From contig CANGYQ010000001.1 of the NCBI GenBank assembly GCA_947458745.1, positions 310,001 through 374,000 of the forward strand: a stretch of DNA of 64,000 nucleotides. Direction: 5' to 3'. Below, one piece after another: positions 16,195-24,039 of this stretch. The stretch comes from Bryobacteraceae bacterium (GTDB lineage: Bacteria; Acidobacteriota; Terriglobia; Bryobacterales; Bryobacteraceae). The notes under the pieces are model-generated. The model saw nothing but the letters and a program-made list of their open reading frames with translations, did not search any database and was not told the origin of the DNA. The position numbers and the translations under genes are program-made. The first letter of the stretch is position 1; every line of letters starts with the position of its first letter.

Positions 16195-16545
16195 CTATTT
16201 TTTCTTGCCGGTAAACGTACCTTCGCCCAGCTCACCATAGATGGCTTTGCCTTCCACGGTGGTGGCGCTGGTTAACTTGCCCACATAGGTGAGGCGGAGC
16301 TTCTCGCCGCTGTACTCGGCGTTGCCCACCAGTTCAAAGGAGTCACCGTCGATTTTTCCTACCAGGGGAACGTCACCGAGCGTGCCGGAATACTTGCCCG
16401 TGATCTTGGTGCCCTCCTGCTTGAGCTCAATGGTCGGTGCGCCGCTGCCGGCCGATAGATCGACCGTAAAGAACCAGGTGCCGGTCACGTCAGCGGCATG
16501 GAGACAGGCGCTGGTCAGCGCCAGCAGAAGAACACGTACGAACAT
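16195..16545 (-). CDS. Small secreted beta-rich protein
   Basis: A 116-residue protein with a signal peptide ending near ACLHA (residues 1-17), then repeated short strands: VTGTWFFTVDLSAGSGAP, IELKQEGTKITGKYSGTLG, FELVGNAEYSGEKLRLTYVG. I recognise the pattern (TGTW ... LKQEG ... ITGKYSG ...) as one common in acidobacterial secreted proteins but know no function; it resembles a small barrel like lipocalin or avidin in strand spacing. GGAGAGG precedes the ATG. It is four bases upstream of the preferred start of the membrane acyltransferase-like gene, so the two are probably co-transcribed. Confidence 0.77.
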   Translation of the reverse strand: MFVRVLLLALTSACLHAADVTGTWFFTVDLSAGSGAPTIELKQEGTKITGKYSGTLGDVPLVGKIDGDSFELVGNAEYSGEKLRLTYVGKLTSATTVEGKAIYGELGEGTFTGKKK

Positions 16546-16606
16546 GGTTGAACCTCTCCGGGGTGCTGTTCGGGTCAGGCGCTAGTTCCGTGCCGGAGCG
16601 CCTCTG

Positions 16607-16948
16607 CTACCCCTTGGACAGTTTACCTGCAAGTTCGTGCAGAAATTCCCAGGTGTAGATGCCGGTTGAATGATTGTCGTTCCAGTAGATGCGAAGGGCG
16701 TAGTTGCCGATGGGCTCGACACTGTTGATTCGGAGCGCTGGCTTGAACAGTTGGAAGGGGTTCGATGCGTTGGAGGTGCCCTGATAGTTGGAGCGTTCCG
16801 GCGGGGTGCCATGGGCTCCAGTGCAGGTGGCGCATGGACACTCATCGCGCAGTAGGGCCAGTGGATAGTCGGCGTGCAGGCCGTCTTTCCAGTCAATGGC
16901 GATACCGCGGCTTTTCGAGATGGCGATGTGTTCGGGGTCGGCGGGCAT
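16607..16948 (-). CDS. DUF971 (GBBH-like) domain protein
   Basis: A 113-residue stand-alone DUF971 protein. The N-terminal part (IAISKSRGIAIDWKDGLHAD, then YPLALLRDECPCATC) matches the gamma-butyrobetaine-hydroxylase N-terminal-like fold, and the CPCATC triplet of cysteines (residues about 37-42) fits its metal site. The C-terminal half (NYALRIYWNDNHSTGIYTWE) is also conserved. In many bacteria this domain accompanies the ApbC/Mrp iron-sulfur scaffold, so a role in iron-sulfur handling is possible. It begins 12 bases after the rel stop on the same strand and is likely co-transcribed with rel. Confidence 0.9.
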   Translation of the reverse strand: MPADPEHIAISKSRGIAIDWKDGLHADYPLALLRDECPCATCTGAHGTPPERSNYQGTSNASNPFQLFKPALRINSVEPIGNYALRIYWNDNHSTGIYTWEFLHELAGKLSKG

Positions 16949-16960
16949 AGTTGATTGAGG

Positions 16961-19162
16961 CTAGTGGATGCGGTTCACGTCGCGGACGCCAGAAACCCGG
17001 CGAAGTGCGGCGAGGATTTTGTCGAGATGTTTCTTGTCGCGGATTTCGATGGTCATGTCGATGATCGCGCCTTCTTCCAGATTCTTGTGATTGGTGTGCG
17101 CTTCCAGTTTTTGGATGTTGCTGTTTTCAGCCGCCAGGATGGACGTGAATTGGGCCAGCATGCCGGGGCGGTCTCCGGCGTGGATCTGTACCTTGATGGG
17201 GTAGGCTTCCTTGGAAGACCGGCCCCACTTCACGTCGATCTTCCGTTCGGCCTCAAACATCAGGTTTTGAACGTTCTTGCAGCTGGTGGCGTGCACGGCT
17301 ACGCCGCGGCCTCGGGTGACGTAACCTACGATGGGTTCACCCCAGACGGGGTCGCAACAGTTGGCCCGGAACGTCAAAACATCGGCTGAGCCGCTGACGG
17401 TGATGACGGGTTCACGGCCATCGCGGAATTCGGGCTTTCCGGCCGGGGGACGTTCGGTTTCGCCTTCTGGCGGGACTTGGTCCGGCGCGAGTCGCTTGAT
17501 GACTTCGCGCGGTGAGAAGCGGCCATACCCTAGTTGGGCATGCAGATCTTCGATTTTGGCGAGGCCGTAATCCCGGATCACCTCTTCGGTGCGGGCCTTG
17601 GTGACGCGAGAGAGGGCGACGCCTAGACGGCGGGCCTCGGTTTCCAGATACTTCTCGCCAATCTCGATGGCCTTGGCCCGCTCTGCCTCGCTGATGTGGT
17701 GCTTGATGCGGGACCGGGCGCGGGAGGTCTTGACGAAAGCCAGCCAGTCCTTGGAAGGGGTGTGCGAGGCCTGGGTGAGGATCTCCACCACATCGCCATT
17801 TTGCAGTTGATGGCGCAGTTGGACGATGCGGCCATTGACGCGACAGCCAACGCAGGTGTTGCCGACATCGGAATGGATGGCGTATGCGAAATCGATGGGT
17901 GTGCCCTCGTGGGGCAACATAATCACGCGGCCCTGCGGCGTGAAGACGAAGACATCCTCCTGCTGTTGCAGGTCCATCTTCATGGTGGACATAAAGTCGG
18001 CCGGGTCACGCACTTCGCGCTGCCACTCCACCAGTTGGCGGAGCCAGGCGATGCGCTGGTCCTCGGGAGCTTGTCCCCGTTTGCCTTCTTTGTACTTCCA
18101 GTGCGCCGCGATACCTTCTTCGGCAATCCGGTGCATCTCCTCGGTCCGGATCTGCACTTCGAACATCTGGCCGCCAGGCACCATCACCGATGTGTGTAGG
18201 CTCTGGTAGAGGTTGGGACGCGGTATGGCGATGAAGTCCTTGATGCGGCCGAAGATGGGGCTCCATTCGGCGTGCATCACACCCAGAGCCGCGTAGCAGT
18301 TCTTAACCGAATCCGTAATGATGCGGAGGGCCAGCAGATCGTATACCTGTTCAATGCCGATCCGCTGCTGCTTCATCTTCACCCATACCGAGTAAGGCCG
18401 TTTCAGGCGGGCCTCGACGCGCGCGGGTACTCCCTCAGCGGCCAGCTTTTCTTCCACCTGCGCCTTGATCTGATGAAGGAACTCTTCGCTGGCGTTGCGG
18501 CTTGACTGGACCTTATCGCGGATCTCGGCGAATGCTTCCGGCTCCAGGTGCATGAAGGCCTGGTCTTCTAGCTCCGCGCGGATTTTTCCCATGCCGAGGC
18601 GGTGCGCGATGGGGCAGTAGACTTCGAGGGTCTCCTGGGCGATTCGCTTGCGCTTTTCTTCATCGAAGATGTCAAGACTGCGAATGTTGTGGAGACGGTC
18701 GGCGAACTTCACAATGATGACCCGGATGTCCGAAACCATCGCCAGCAGCATCTTCCGGACACTTTCGGCTTGCCGGTCCTCACGTGAATAGAGGTGGATC
18801 TTGCCGATCTTAGTGACGCCTTCGACGCAGCGCAGCACTTCGTCGCCGAACTGCGCCCGGATCTCCTCGGGTTTGGTTGCCGTATCCTCCAGCACGTCAT
18901 GGAGAAGTGCGGAGACCAAACAGATCATGTCCATTTGCTGGCCGACGAGGATTCCCGCTACGGCAACGGGGTGGGTAATGTAGAGTTCCCCCGTTTTGCG
19001 GGTCTGGGTCCCGTGGCGCTGCTTGGCCAATGCGTAAGCGTTGTCCAGGGCAGTCAGGTCCTCCGCCGGGCGAAGCTGGGCCACGCGGCTGCGGAGGGCC
19101 TGGTACTGGGCGTCAGCAGCTGCGGAACGGGCCAACTCCATCTCGGCCGGAAGAGGGGGCAT
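16961..19162 (-). CDS. rel: Bifunctional (p)ppGpp synthetase/hydrolase
   Basis: Controls the stringent alarmone. The 733-residue protein has an HD hydrolase domain with THPVAVAG (H64) and ALLHDVLEDT (HD at 88-89) plus KFADRLHNIRSLD; a synthetase domain with GRIKDFIAIPR, YQSLHT and the catalytic EVQIRT; a TGS domain (VFVFTPQGRVIMLPHEGTPI); and a C-terminal ACT domain. The intact HD pocket and the R-x-K-D charge motif (RIKD) indicate a bifunctional Rel/SpoT type, not a synthetase-only RelA. A terminator hairpin upstream separates it from the TPR lipoprotein gene, so it has its own promoter, probably between 19163 and 19235 or within the hairpin region. Confidence 0.96.
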   Translation of the reverse strand: MPPLPAEMELARSAAADAQYQALRSRVAQLRPAEDLTALDNAYALAKQRHGTQTRKTGELYITHPVAVAGILVGQQMDMICLVSALLHDVLEDTATKPEEIRAQFGDEVLRCVEGVTKIGKIHLYSREDRQAESVRKMLLAMVSDIRVIIVKFADRLHNIRSLDIFDEEKRKRIAQETLEVYCPIAHRLGMGKIRAELEDQAFMHLEPEAFAEIRDKVQSSRNASEEFLHQIKAQVEEKLAAEGVPARVEARLKRPYSVWVKMKQQRIGIEQVYDLLALRIITDSVKNCYAALGVMHAEWSPIFGRIKDFIAIPRPNLYQSLHTSVMVPGGQMFEVQIRTEEMHRIAEEGIAAHWKYKEGKRGQAPEDQRIAWLRQLVEWQREVRDPADFMSTMKMDLQQQEDVFVFTPQGRVIMLPHEGTPIDFAYAIHSDVGNTCVGCRVNGRIVQLRHQLQNGDVVEILTQASHTPSKDWLAFVKTSRARSRIKHHISEAERAKAIEIGEKYLETEARRLGVALSRVTKARTEEVIRDYGLAKIEDLHAQLGYGRFSPREVIKRLAPDQVPPEGETERPPAGKPEFRDGREPVITVSGSADVLTFRANCCDPVWGEPIVGYVTRGRGVAVHATSCKNVQNLMFEAERKIDVKWGRSSKEAYPIKVQIHAGDRPGMLAQFTSILAAENSNIQKLEAHTNHKNLEEGAIIDMTIEIRDKKHLDKILAALRRVSGVRDVNRIH

Positions 19163-19171
19163 AAAAGAGAA

Positions 19172-19203
19172 AAACGGGCGGCTCCGGAGAGGGCCGCCCG
19201 TTT
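19172..19203 (-). terminator. Terminator closing the tgt-sec-ton operon
   Basis: Perfect 11-bp stem, AAACGGGCGGC (19172-19182) with GCCGCCCGTTT (19193-19203), 10-base loop. Read on the minus strand the stem ends in five T (complement of the A run 19170-19174), typical of intrinsic termination, 33 bases after the TPR lipoprotein stop. It separates that operon from rel. Confidence 0.85.
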
Positions 19204-19235
19204 AATTATATCGGACTGATGTACGAAGAAGAGAG

Positions 19236-20093
19236 CTATTTGCCTTCTTCGGAGACGATGCCGCCAGCGGCCTTCTTCTCCAGCCGCTCCGCCTTGATCT
19301 TCTTGGCCTGAAGGGCCTTTTGGATCCAGTCGTCGGCCGTCTTCACTTCCGCGGCGCACTGTTCCTTGGTGTCGGCCAAGTCAGCTCGCTGACGGTGGTA
19401 AAGATTCATGTACGCCATGGCGTCATCGTACTCAGGGTCGATCTCAATCGCCTTCTCCAGGTCCTTGATACCCTTGTCCAACTGCGCCGCCCACTTCTCT
19501 CGCAGCTCTTCACGAACCTTTTTATCCTTCAGCGGGCCGGCTTCTTCCGGCTTCATGCTGAGCTTGTCGCGGGTCTGCTTATAGTCCGGATACCACTTCA
19601 GCCAAGTGATCACGGCCAGAGAATACCACCCAGACTTACTCTTGGGCTCGGCCTCTACCAGCTTCTGATACCATTCCTTGGCTTCGTCCAGCTTCTTCAG
19701 CTTCTCTTCCAAGCCAGGAATGCCTTGGGCTTGGCTATAGCGCAGCGAGGCCAGCGACTCGATGGCGATCAGGTTCTTGGGCTCCTGCTTGAGCACGTTC
19801 ATGAACTCTTCGTTCGCCTTGACGGCCACTTCTTTGTTCTCCGGCGATTCCGCGCCGGGGATGAATTGGCTCATGTAGGCCGTGGCCAAGTAGAGGCGCG
19901 CCGTCGGGAATTCCGGATCCAGATCGACGGACTGGCGGAAGTGATCCGCAGCGTCCGCAAATTTGGCACCTTTGAACGCCTGCACACCCTTATTCAGATG
20001 GTCGCGAGCGCGGAGCTTTTCGCAGCCCGTGGACAACAGGCTGAGAGCGGCCACGGCCAGGACGACGGAGGTGTTACGAGTGGAGAGAATCAT
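19236..20093 (-). CDS. TPR-repeat lipoprotein
   Basis: A 285-residue lipoprotein: signal peptide with lipobox LSTGC (lipidated C24), then TPR-like units such as HLNKGVQAFKGAKFADAADH and DLDPEFPTARLYLATAYMSQ, and a lysine/glutamate-rich C-terminus. TPRs are protein-contact modules; the position directly after two exbD genes (4-base overlap, ATGA) suggests a periplasmic accessory of the ExbBD-TonB system, but no partner is proven. It is the last gene of the operon, followed by a terminator. Confidence 0.87.
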   Translation of the reverse strand: MILSTRNTSVVLAVAALSLLSTGCEKLRARDHLNKGVQAFKGAKFADAADHFRQSVDLDPEFPTARLYLATAYMSQFIPGAESPENKEVAVKANEEFMNVLKQEPKNLIAIESLASLRYSQAQGIPGLEEKLKKLDEAKEWYQKLVEAEPKSKSGWYSLAVITWLKWYPDYKQTRDKLSMKPEEAGPLKDKKVREELREKWAAQLDKGIKDLEKAIEIDPEYDDAMAYMNLYHRQRADLADTKEQCAAEVKTADDWIQKALQAKKIKAERLEKKAAGGIVSEEGK

Positions 20094-20521
20094 CGGCCTT
20101 CCTCCACACCCTTCGTCATCAGACCCACTTTATCGAGTGCCGCACCCTTAGCGATATCAATCGCCCGGGCGATATACATAAAGTCCAGATCCGGATCGCC
20201 CTTCACGAAGACCACGCGCTCAGCGCGCGTCTTGAAGATGCTTTCCAGACGTTCCTGGAGATTCGCCTCCAACACCACTTCCTGGTTGAGCTTCATCGAC
20301 TTGTCTTTTTCGATGATGATCACCACCGTCCGGTCTTGATCCGGGGGTGGAGGGGGAGAGTTCGGTGGGGGCGGCTGCGGTACGACCGCTTCCAGTCCTT
20401 TCGGCGTCAGCGGTGTGATGACCATGAAGATGATCAGCAGCACCAGCAGGACGTCGATGAGCGGCGTCATGTTAATTGTCGACTGCGGGCCGCCGTCCCC
20501 GCCTCCAGCTGCCATTGCCAT
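20090..20521 (-). CDS. exbD: ExbD/TolR family protein (second copy)
   Basis: A 143-residue single-span protein of the TonB/Tol energising complex. The N-terminal helix carries the essential aspartate in NMTPLIDVLLVLLIIFMV (D23), the residue that takes part in proton flow in ExbD. Directly after the helix is a proline-rich linker (VPQPPPPNSPPPPP, about residues 47-60) absent from the first copy, then the periplasmic ExbD fold (TVVIIIEKDKSMKLNQEVV). It overlaps the TPR lipoprotein gene by four bases. Two different ExbD copies may form mixed dimers inside one ExbB ring or serve separate machines. Confidence 0.92.
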   Translation of the reverse strand: MAMAAGGGDGGPQSTINMTPLIDVLLVLLIIFMVITPLTPKGLEAVVPQPPPPNSPPPPPDQDRTVVIIIEKDKSMKLNQEVVLEANLQERLESIFKTRAERVVFVKGDPDLDFMYIARAIDIAKGAALDKVGLMTKGVEEGR

Positions 20522-20566
20522 AGAGATTCTCCTCGAAAGATTCTTCCCGGTCGCGTCCGCCCAAGA

Positions 20567-21010
20567 CTACTTGGCGAGCGCTGTTTCCTTAGACTTCTGG
20601 TCCTGCTCGGTAATCAAACCGATCTGCTCGACGCCAGCCGCGCGCAGGTTGTCCACCACGTCCACCACGACCTCATACCGGGCACGAGCATCGGCCTGGA
20701 TGAACACCGTTTTATCCAAACGGCTGGTCAACATGTCCTTCACCTTCGCCGGGAGGGCGTCGGGTGCGGTTTTGGTGGTCTTCAAAAACACTTCCCCGTT
20801 GCGCGTGACGGAAATCAGGACCGCATCGTCCTTGTCGGCATCCTGCATCGCGATCGGGTTCTTCGCCTTCACCTTTTCCACGGTCACACCTTTGGACAAC
20901 ATAGGCGTGATCACCATGAAGATGATGAGCATCACGAGCATCACGTCAACCATGGGGGTGACGTTGATGTCATTGACAACTCCCTGGAGTTTTTTCTTCT
21001 TCTTCGACAT
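20567..21010 (-). CDS. exbD: ExbD/TolR family protein (first copy)
   Basis: A 147-residue ExbD with a positively charged N-terminus (MSKKKKKLQG), the proton-path aspartate in INVTPMVDVMLVMLIIFMVI (D23) and the periplasmic domain (AVLISVTRNGEVFLKTTKT, and TVFIQADARARYEVVVDVVD). AAGGAAAG sits just before the ATG. It works with ExbB to convert the proton gradient into TonB movement. It lies 85 bases after exbB, with a strong hairpin in the gap that may set the ratio of ExbB to ExbD. Confidence 0.94.
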   Translation of the reverse strand: MSKKKKKLQGVVNDINVTPMVDVMLVMLIIFMVITPMLSKGVTVEKVKAKNPIAMQDADKDDAVLISVTRNGEVFLKTTKTAPDALPAKVKDMLTSRLDKTVFIQADARARYEVVVDVVDNLRAAGVEQIGLITEQDQKSKETALAK

Positions 21011-21040
21011 CTTTCCTTAGCTCCTTTGAAACTCGCCCCG

Positions 21041-21062
21041 GCCGGGCCCATCCGGGCCCGGC
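21041..21062. other. Intercistronic hairpin between exbB and exbD
   Basis: Perfect 9-bp G+C stem, GCCGGGCCC (21041-21049) / GGGCCCGGC (21054-21062), loop ATCC, with no T run. It lies in the exbB-exbD gap and could act as an attenuator or a barrier to 3' exonuclease, which would raise exbB mRNA over exbD. That role is inferred from position only. Confidence 0.5.
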
Positions 21063-21095
21063 GCGGGATTCAACTCGTAGGGACCAGACCCCGTA

Positions 21096-21827
21096 CTACT
21101 TGGAGGTCTTCTGGGAACGCTTGATGAAATAGTCGATCAATTCCGAGCTGGAGTTGCCCATCTCGACGTTGAACGCTTCAAGCTTGTTCGTGAAGAAGTT
21201 GAACATCATAACGGCCGGGATAGCCACAAACAGACCGATAGCGGTGGTCACGAGGGCTTCCGAAATACCGCCGGCCACAGCGCCGAGACCGGTGGACTTT
21301 TCCGTCGAGATGCCCTTGAAGGCGTTGATGATGCCGACGACGGTGCCGAACAGTCCGACGAAGGGACCGGTTGAACCGATAGTGGCCAGAGCCGAAACGC
21401 CACGCTTCATTTCCGCCTGAACGATCGCTTCAGCGCGCTCGAGGGCGCGACGGGAGGCTTCGATTTCTTCGCCCGAGATTTCAGCGCTCAATTGGTGGGC
21501 GCGGAACTCCTGCAGACCGGCGACAACAACCTTGGCCAAGTGGCTCTTCTTGAAGCTGTCAGCAATCTTGATGGCTTCATCGAGCTTGTTTTCACGGAGG
21601 GCGCCGGCCACTTTCGGGGCAAACATACGGGACTGGGTACGGGCGGCATTGAAGGCCATCAGGCGATCAATCATAACGCCAATGGACCAGGCGGACATGA
21701 TGAACAGGATGATGACGACCGCCTTAGCGAGCCATCCCATCTGGTTCCACATCGAGATCGGGTCGAAGGCGATTCCGCCGGCTTCCTGAAGGAACAGGAA
21801 GGCCATCTGTTGTGCGAGCAAAAACAT
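21096..21827 (-). CDS. exbB: MotA/TolQ/ExbB proton channel family protein
   Basis: A 243-residue inner-membrane protein with three helices in the ExbB layout: one near residues 28-48, and two in the conserved C-terminal half with RGVSALATIGSTGPFVGLFG and GTVVGIINAF (about 139-170) and TTAIGLFVAIPAVMMFNFF (about 192-210). These hold the conserved threonines and glycines of the proton path. It forms the pentamer around the ExbD dimer. GGAG lies about ten bases upstream of ATG 21827. Located between tonB and exbD1 with hairpins in both gaps. Confidence 0.95.
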   Translation of the reverse strand: MFLLAQQMAFLFLQEAGGIAFDPISMWNQMGWLAKAVVIILFIMSAWSIGVMIDRLMAFNAARTQSRMFAPKVAGALRENKLDEAIKIADSFKKSHLAKVVVAGLQEFRAHQLSAEISGEEIEASRRALERAEAIVQAEMKRGVSALATIGSTGPFVGLFGTVVGIINAFKGISTEKSTGLGAVAGGISEALVTTAIGLFVAIPAVMMFNFFTNKLEAFNVEMGNSSSELIDYFIKRSQKTSK

Positions 21828-21881
21828 TGTTACTTATCTCCTACGAGTTGAATTGAGTTTCTGGTCTGGTCTGGTTAAGGC

Positions 21882-21909
21882 CGTCACACCCCGGGTAAGG
21901 AGTGTGACG
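21882..21909. other. Intercistronic hairpin between tonB and exbB
   Basis: 8-bp inverted repeat CGTCACAC (21882-21889) / GTGTGACG (21902-21909) with a 12-base loop, directly after the tonB stop. Like the exbB-exbD hairpin it lacks a T tract and may process or stabilise the polycistronic message. Confidence 0.4.
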
Positions 21910-21915
21910 CCCTCC

Positions 21916-22674
21916 TTACTGGCTCAACGTAAAGTTGACGTCGATTTGGGTGATCACTTCCACCGGGTCGCCGTTCAACAGCGTCGGTTGATACACCCAC
22001 TGCTTCACCGCTTCAGTCGCCGACTGCACAAGCAGAGGGTGACCGCTGAGGAGCTGCAAATTCTGAATGGTGCCGTCCTTGCCAATGATGGCCGTGAACT
22101 TCACCGCACCCTGGATGCGGGCCTGTTTGGCCAGCGGAGGGTACATGGGCTTCGGTTGCCGCACCAGTTTGGCTGCCTGCACGTTGCCACCGACACGGAT
22201 CGGGCCCGAGGGGGGCTTCGGCTTTTCCTGCTTCGGGGGCGGCGGAGGCGGAGGCGGAGCGGCGTTCGGAATACCGCCGATGATGCCACCCAGGACGCCA
22301 CCGCCGACACCACCGGGCACGCCACCGGGGACGCCACCCGTCACGCCACCAGAAACCGGCGGCAGTTCATCTTCCTTGATCATCGCCACGTCCTTGGGGA
22401 TCGTCTTAGGCGCCATCAGGCGGCCCATGTCGATCTGACGAGGAGCAACCTTGACGATCTTGACCGCAGCCGGAGGCGGCGGCGGGGGAGGCGGAGGCGG
22501 CGGCGGAGGAGCCACCAGCGACGCCGACAGGCTAGCCATCGGGAGAGCCTCAAAGTAGATTAGCGGGATGACCACCAACACAATGATCAGGCCGATCTGC
22601 ACAGCAAAAGAGATCAGGAGGGAAGACGCTGCCCGCGTCTTATTCTTGTCTTCAATCAACGATTGCTCAAACAT
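21916..22674 (-). CDS. tonB: Energy transducer TonB
   Basis: A 252-residue TonB. One N-terminal helix (about 18-40), a long proline linker with an unbroken run of 13 prolines (about 56-68) and a second run of eight around residue 145, a glycine/valine repeat (GGVPGGVPGGVGGGVLGG), and the C-terminal TonB domain with MYPPLAKQARIQGAVKFTAI and QWVYQPTLLNGDPVEV. The domain binds TonB boxes of outer-membrane receptors and passes on force from ExbBD. Upstream is secF, with 57 bases between, so it belongs to the sec operon. The glycine-rich GVPGGV repeat between proline segments is unusual for TonB. Confidence 0.94.
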   Translation of the reverse strand: MFEQSLIEDKNKTRAASSLLISFAVQIGLIIVLVVIPLIYFEALPMASLSASLVAPPPPPPPPPPPPPAAVKIVKVAPRQIDMGRLMAPKTIPKDVAMIKEDELPPVSGGVTGGVPGGVPGGVGGGVLGGIIGGIPNAAPPPPPPPPKQEKPKPPSGPIRVGGNVQAAKLVRQPKPMYPPLAKQARIQGAVKFTAIIGKDGTIQNLQLLSGHPLLVQSATEAVKQWVYQPTLLNGDPVEVITQIDVNFTLSQ

Positions 22675-22731
22675 AGCTACCTTTCCCTGCTTCCAGCCCT
22701 ATTGTGCGGCTGTCGGCGCATTACTCACTGC

Positions 22732-23940
22732 CTATTTGGATCCTTTACGGCCGACCGGCGCAACCGCCACTGGAGCAGTGGGGGCTGGCTTCTTTCGGCT
22801 TTCAAGGAAGTTTTGCCAGAATATCAGAAACGGGCTGGCGATGAACACGGAAGAATAGGTTCCCACCGCAATTCCAGCCACCAGCGCGAACGAGAAACCA
22901 TTTAACACCGAACCACCAAACAACCACAAGGCCACGGCGCTCAAAAACGTCAACCCGGACGTCAGAATCGTACGGCTGAGGGTTTGGTTGATACTTGCGT
23001 TCACCAACTCCTCAAAGCCGGCCTTGCGTGACAGCCGCAAGTTCTCGCGGATGCGGTCGAACACCACAATGGTGTCATTCATCGAGTAGCCCACCAGCGT
23101 CAACAGGGCCGCGACAACCGTCAGATCGAGCGGCTTGTTGAATAACGAGAACAAGCCCAGCGTGATGATCATGTCGTGAAACACGGCCAGCACCGCCGCA
23201 AAGCCATACACAAATTCGAAACGGAAACCAATATACACGAGCATCCCGACCAACGCCAGTAGCGTCGCCTGGAGGGCCTTGGAGCGCAACTCACTACCCA
23301 CCTTGGGACCCACCACTTCCACATTGCGGATCGCGAACGGAGCCAAATAGCATTCCTGCTTCAGGGCCGTTACGACCGCCGGAGTGACACCCGCAACACT
23401 CGTCACCTCATCAAGGGAACCGATCAGTCCGGAGCGAGGAGGTGTATTGCGGAAATCCATCAAAGCCTTCGACAAGTCTTGCAACTGCTGTTCCGACAAA
23501 GGCACCCCAGCACGCTGGAGTGGCCCACGCATCCGCTCCGCCAAGGAGGACTGCGTCGCATTGTTGAAGTCCAACTTGCCTGACTGAGGCTGGCCGAACG
23601 TTGAGTCAAGTGTCTGGACCATCGTGGCACGCACGGTCTCCAGCTCTTTCTCGCCCTTCATCTCGGTCCCGATCATGATTTCATTCTTGCCGGACGTGAC
23701 TTCCTGCACCGAGATCTCACCGGCAATCTTTGCACCGATGGCAGACCGGACCCGGTCCACTTGGGGCGCGGATGCGAAGCGAACATTCATCACCGCGCCG
23801 CCCTTGAAGTCAATCCCATACTCGGGACCGCCCTTTACAGCCAGGCTTACCAAGCCCGCCGCCGTCAATACCAGCGAAGCGATGATAAAGGGCCACTTCT
23901 TGCCCAAAAAGTCGAAATTTGAATTCTTGAATAACTCCAT
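22732..23940 (-). CDS. secF: Protein translocase subunit SecF
   Basis: Accessory subunit of the Sec translocon that uses the proton gradient to complete export. The 402-residue protein has six helices, the start FDFLGKKWPFIIASLVLTAA, the YGIDFKGGAVMNVRF strand of the first periplasmic domain and the conserved helix region GYSMNDTIVVFDRIRENL, whose aspartates are typical of SecF. The periplasmic domain is about 100 residues longer than in E. coli (residues about 60-210 include ATQSSLAERMRGPLQRAGVP), giving a protein about 80 residues above usual length. It follows secD with a 99-base gap. Confidence 0.95.
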   Translation of the reverse strand: MELFKNSNFDFLGKKWPFIIASLVLTAAGLVSLAVKGGPEYGIDFKGGAVMNVRFASAPQVDRVRSAIGAKIAGEISVQEVTSGKNEIMIGTEMKGEKELETVRATMVQTLDSTFGQPQSGKLDFNNATQSSLAERMRGPLQRAGVPLSEQQLQDLSKALMDFRNTPPRSGLIGSLDEVTSVAGVTPAVVTALKQECYLAPFAIRNVEVVGPKVGSELRSKALQATLLALVGMLVYIGFRFEFVYGFAAVLAVFHDMIITLGLFSLFNKPLDLTVVAALLTLVGYSMNDTIVVFDRIRENLRLSRKAGFEELVNASINQTLSRTILTSGLTFLSAVALWLFGGSVLNGFSFALVAGIAVGTYSSVFIASPFLIFWQNFLESRKKPAPTAPVAVAPVGRKGSK

Positions 23941-24039
23941 CGTTCAAGCCAGCTGGCTATGCCCGGCTCCGGCGCTTTCTGCCTGAGCCATAGACACCAC
24001 CACTTCTCCATTGGTTCCCGGCAACTGGCCGGTGAACCC

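Noticed and set aside
19320..20339. Long plus-strand open frame opposite the TPR lipoprotein and ExbD genes
   Set aside because: It is the antisense shadow of clear genes in GC-rich DNA; its translation is low-complexity with no domain, while the minus strand has a lipobox, TPRs and ExbD motifs.
22443..22510. Tandem DNA repeat in the CCGCC-rich region of tonB
   Set aside because: It is the codon run for the polyproline linker of TonB and not an independent repeat element.
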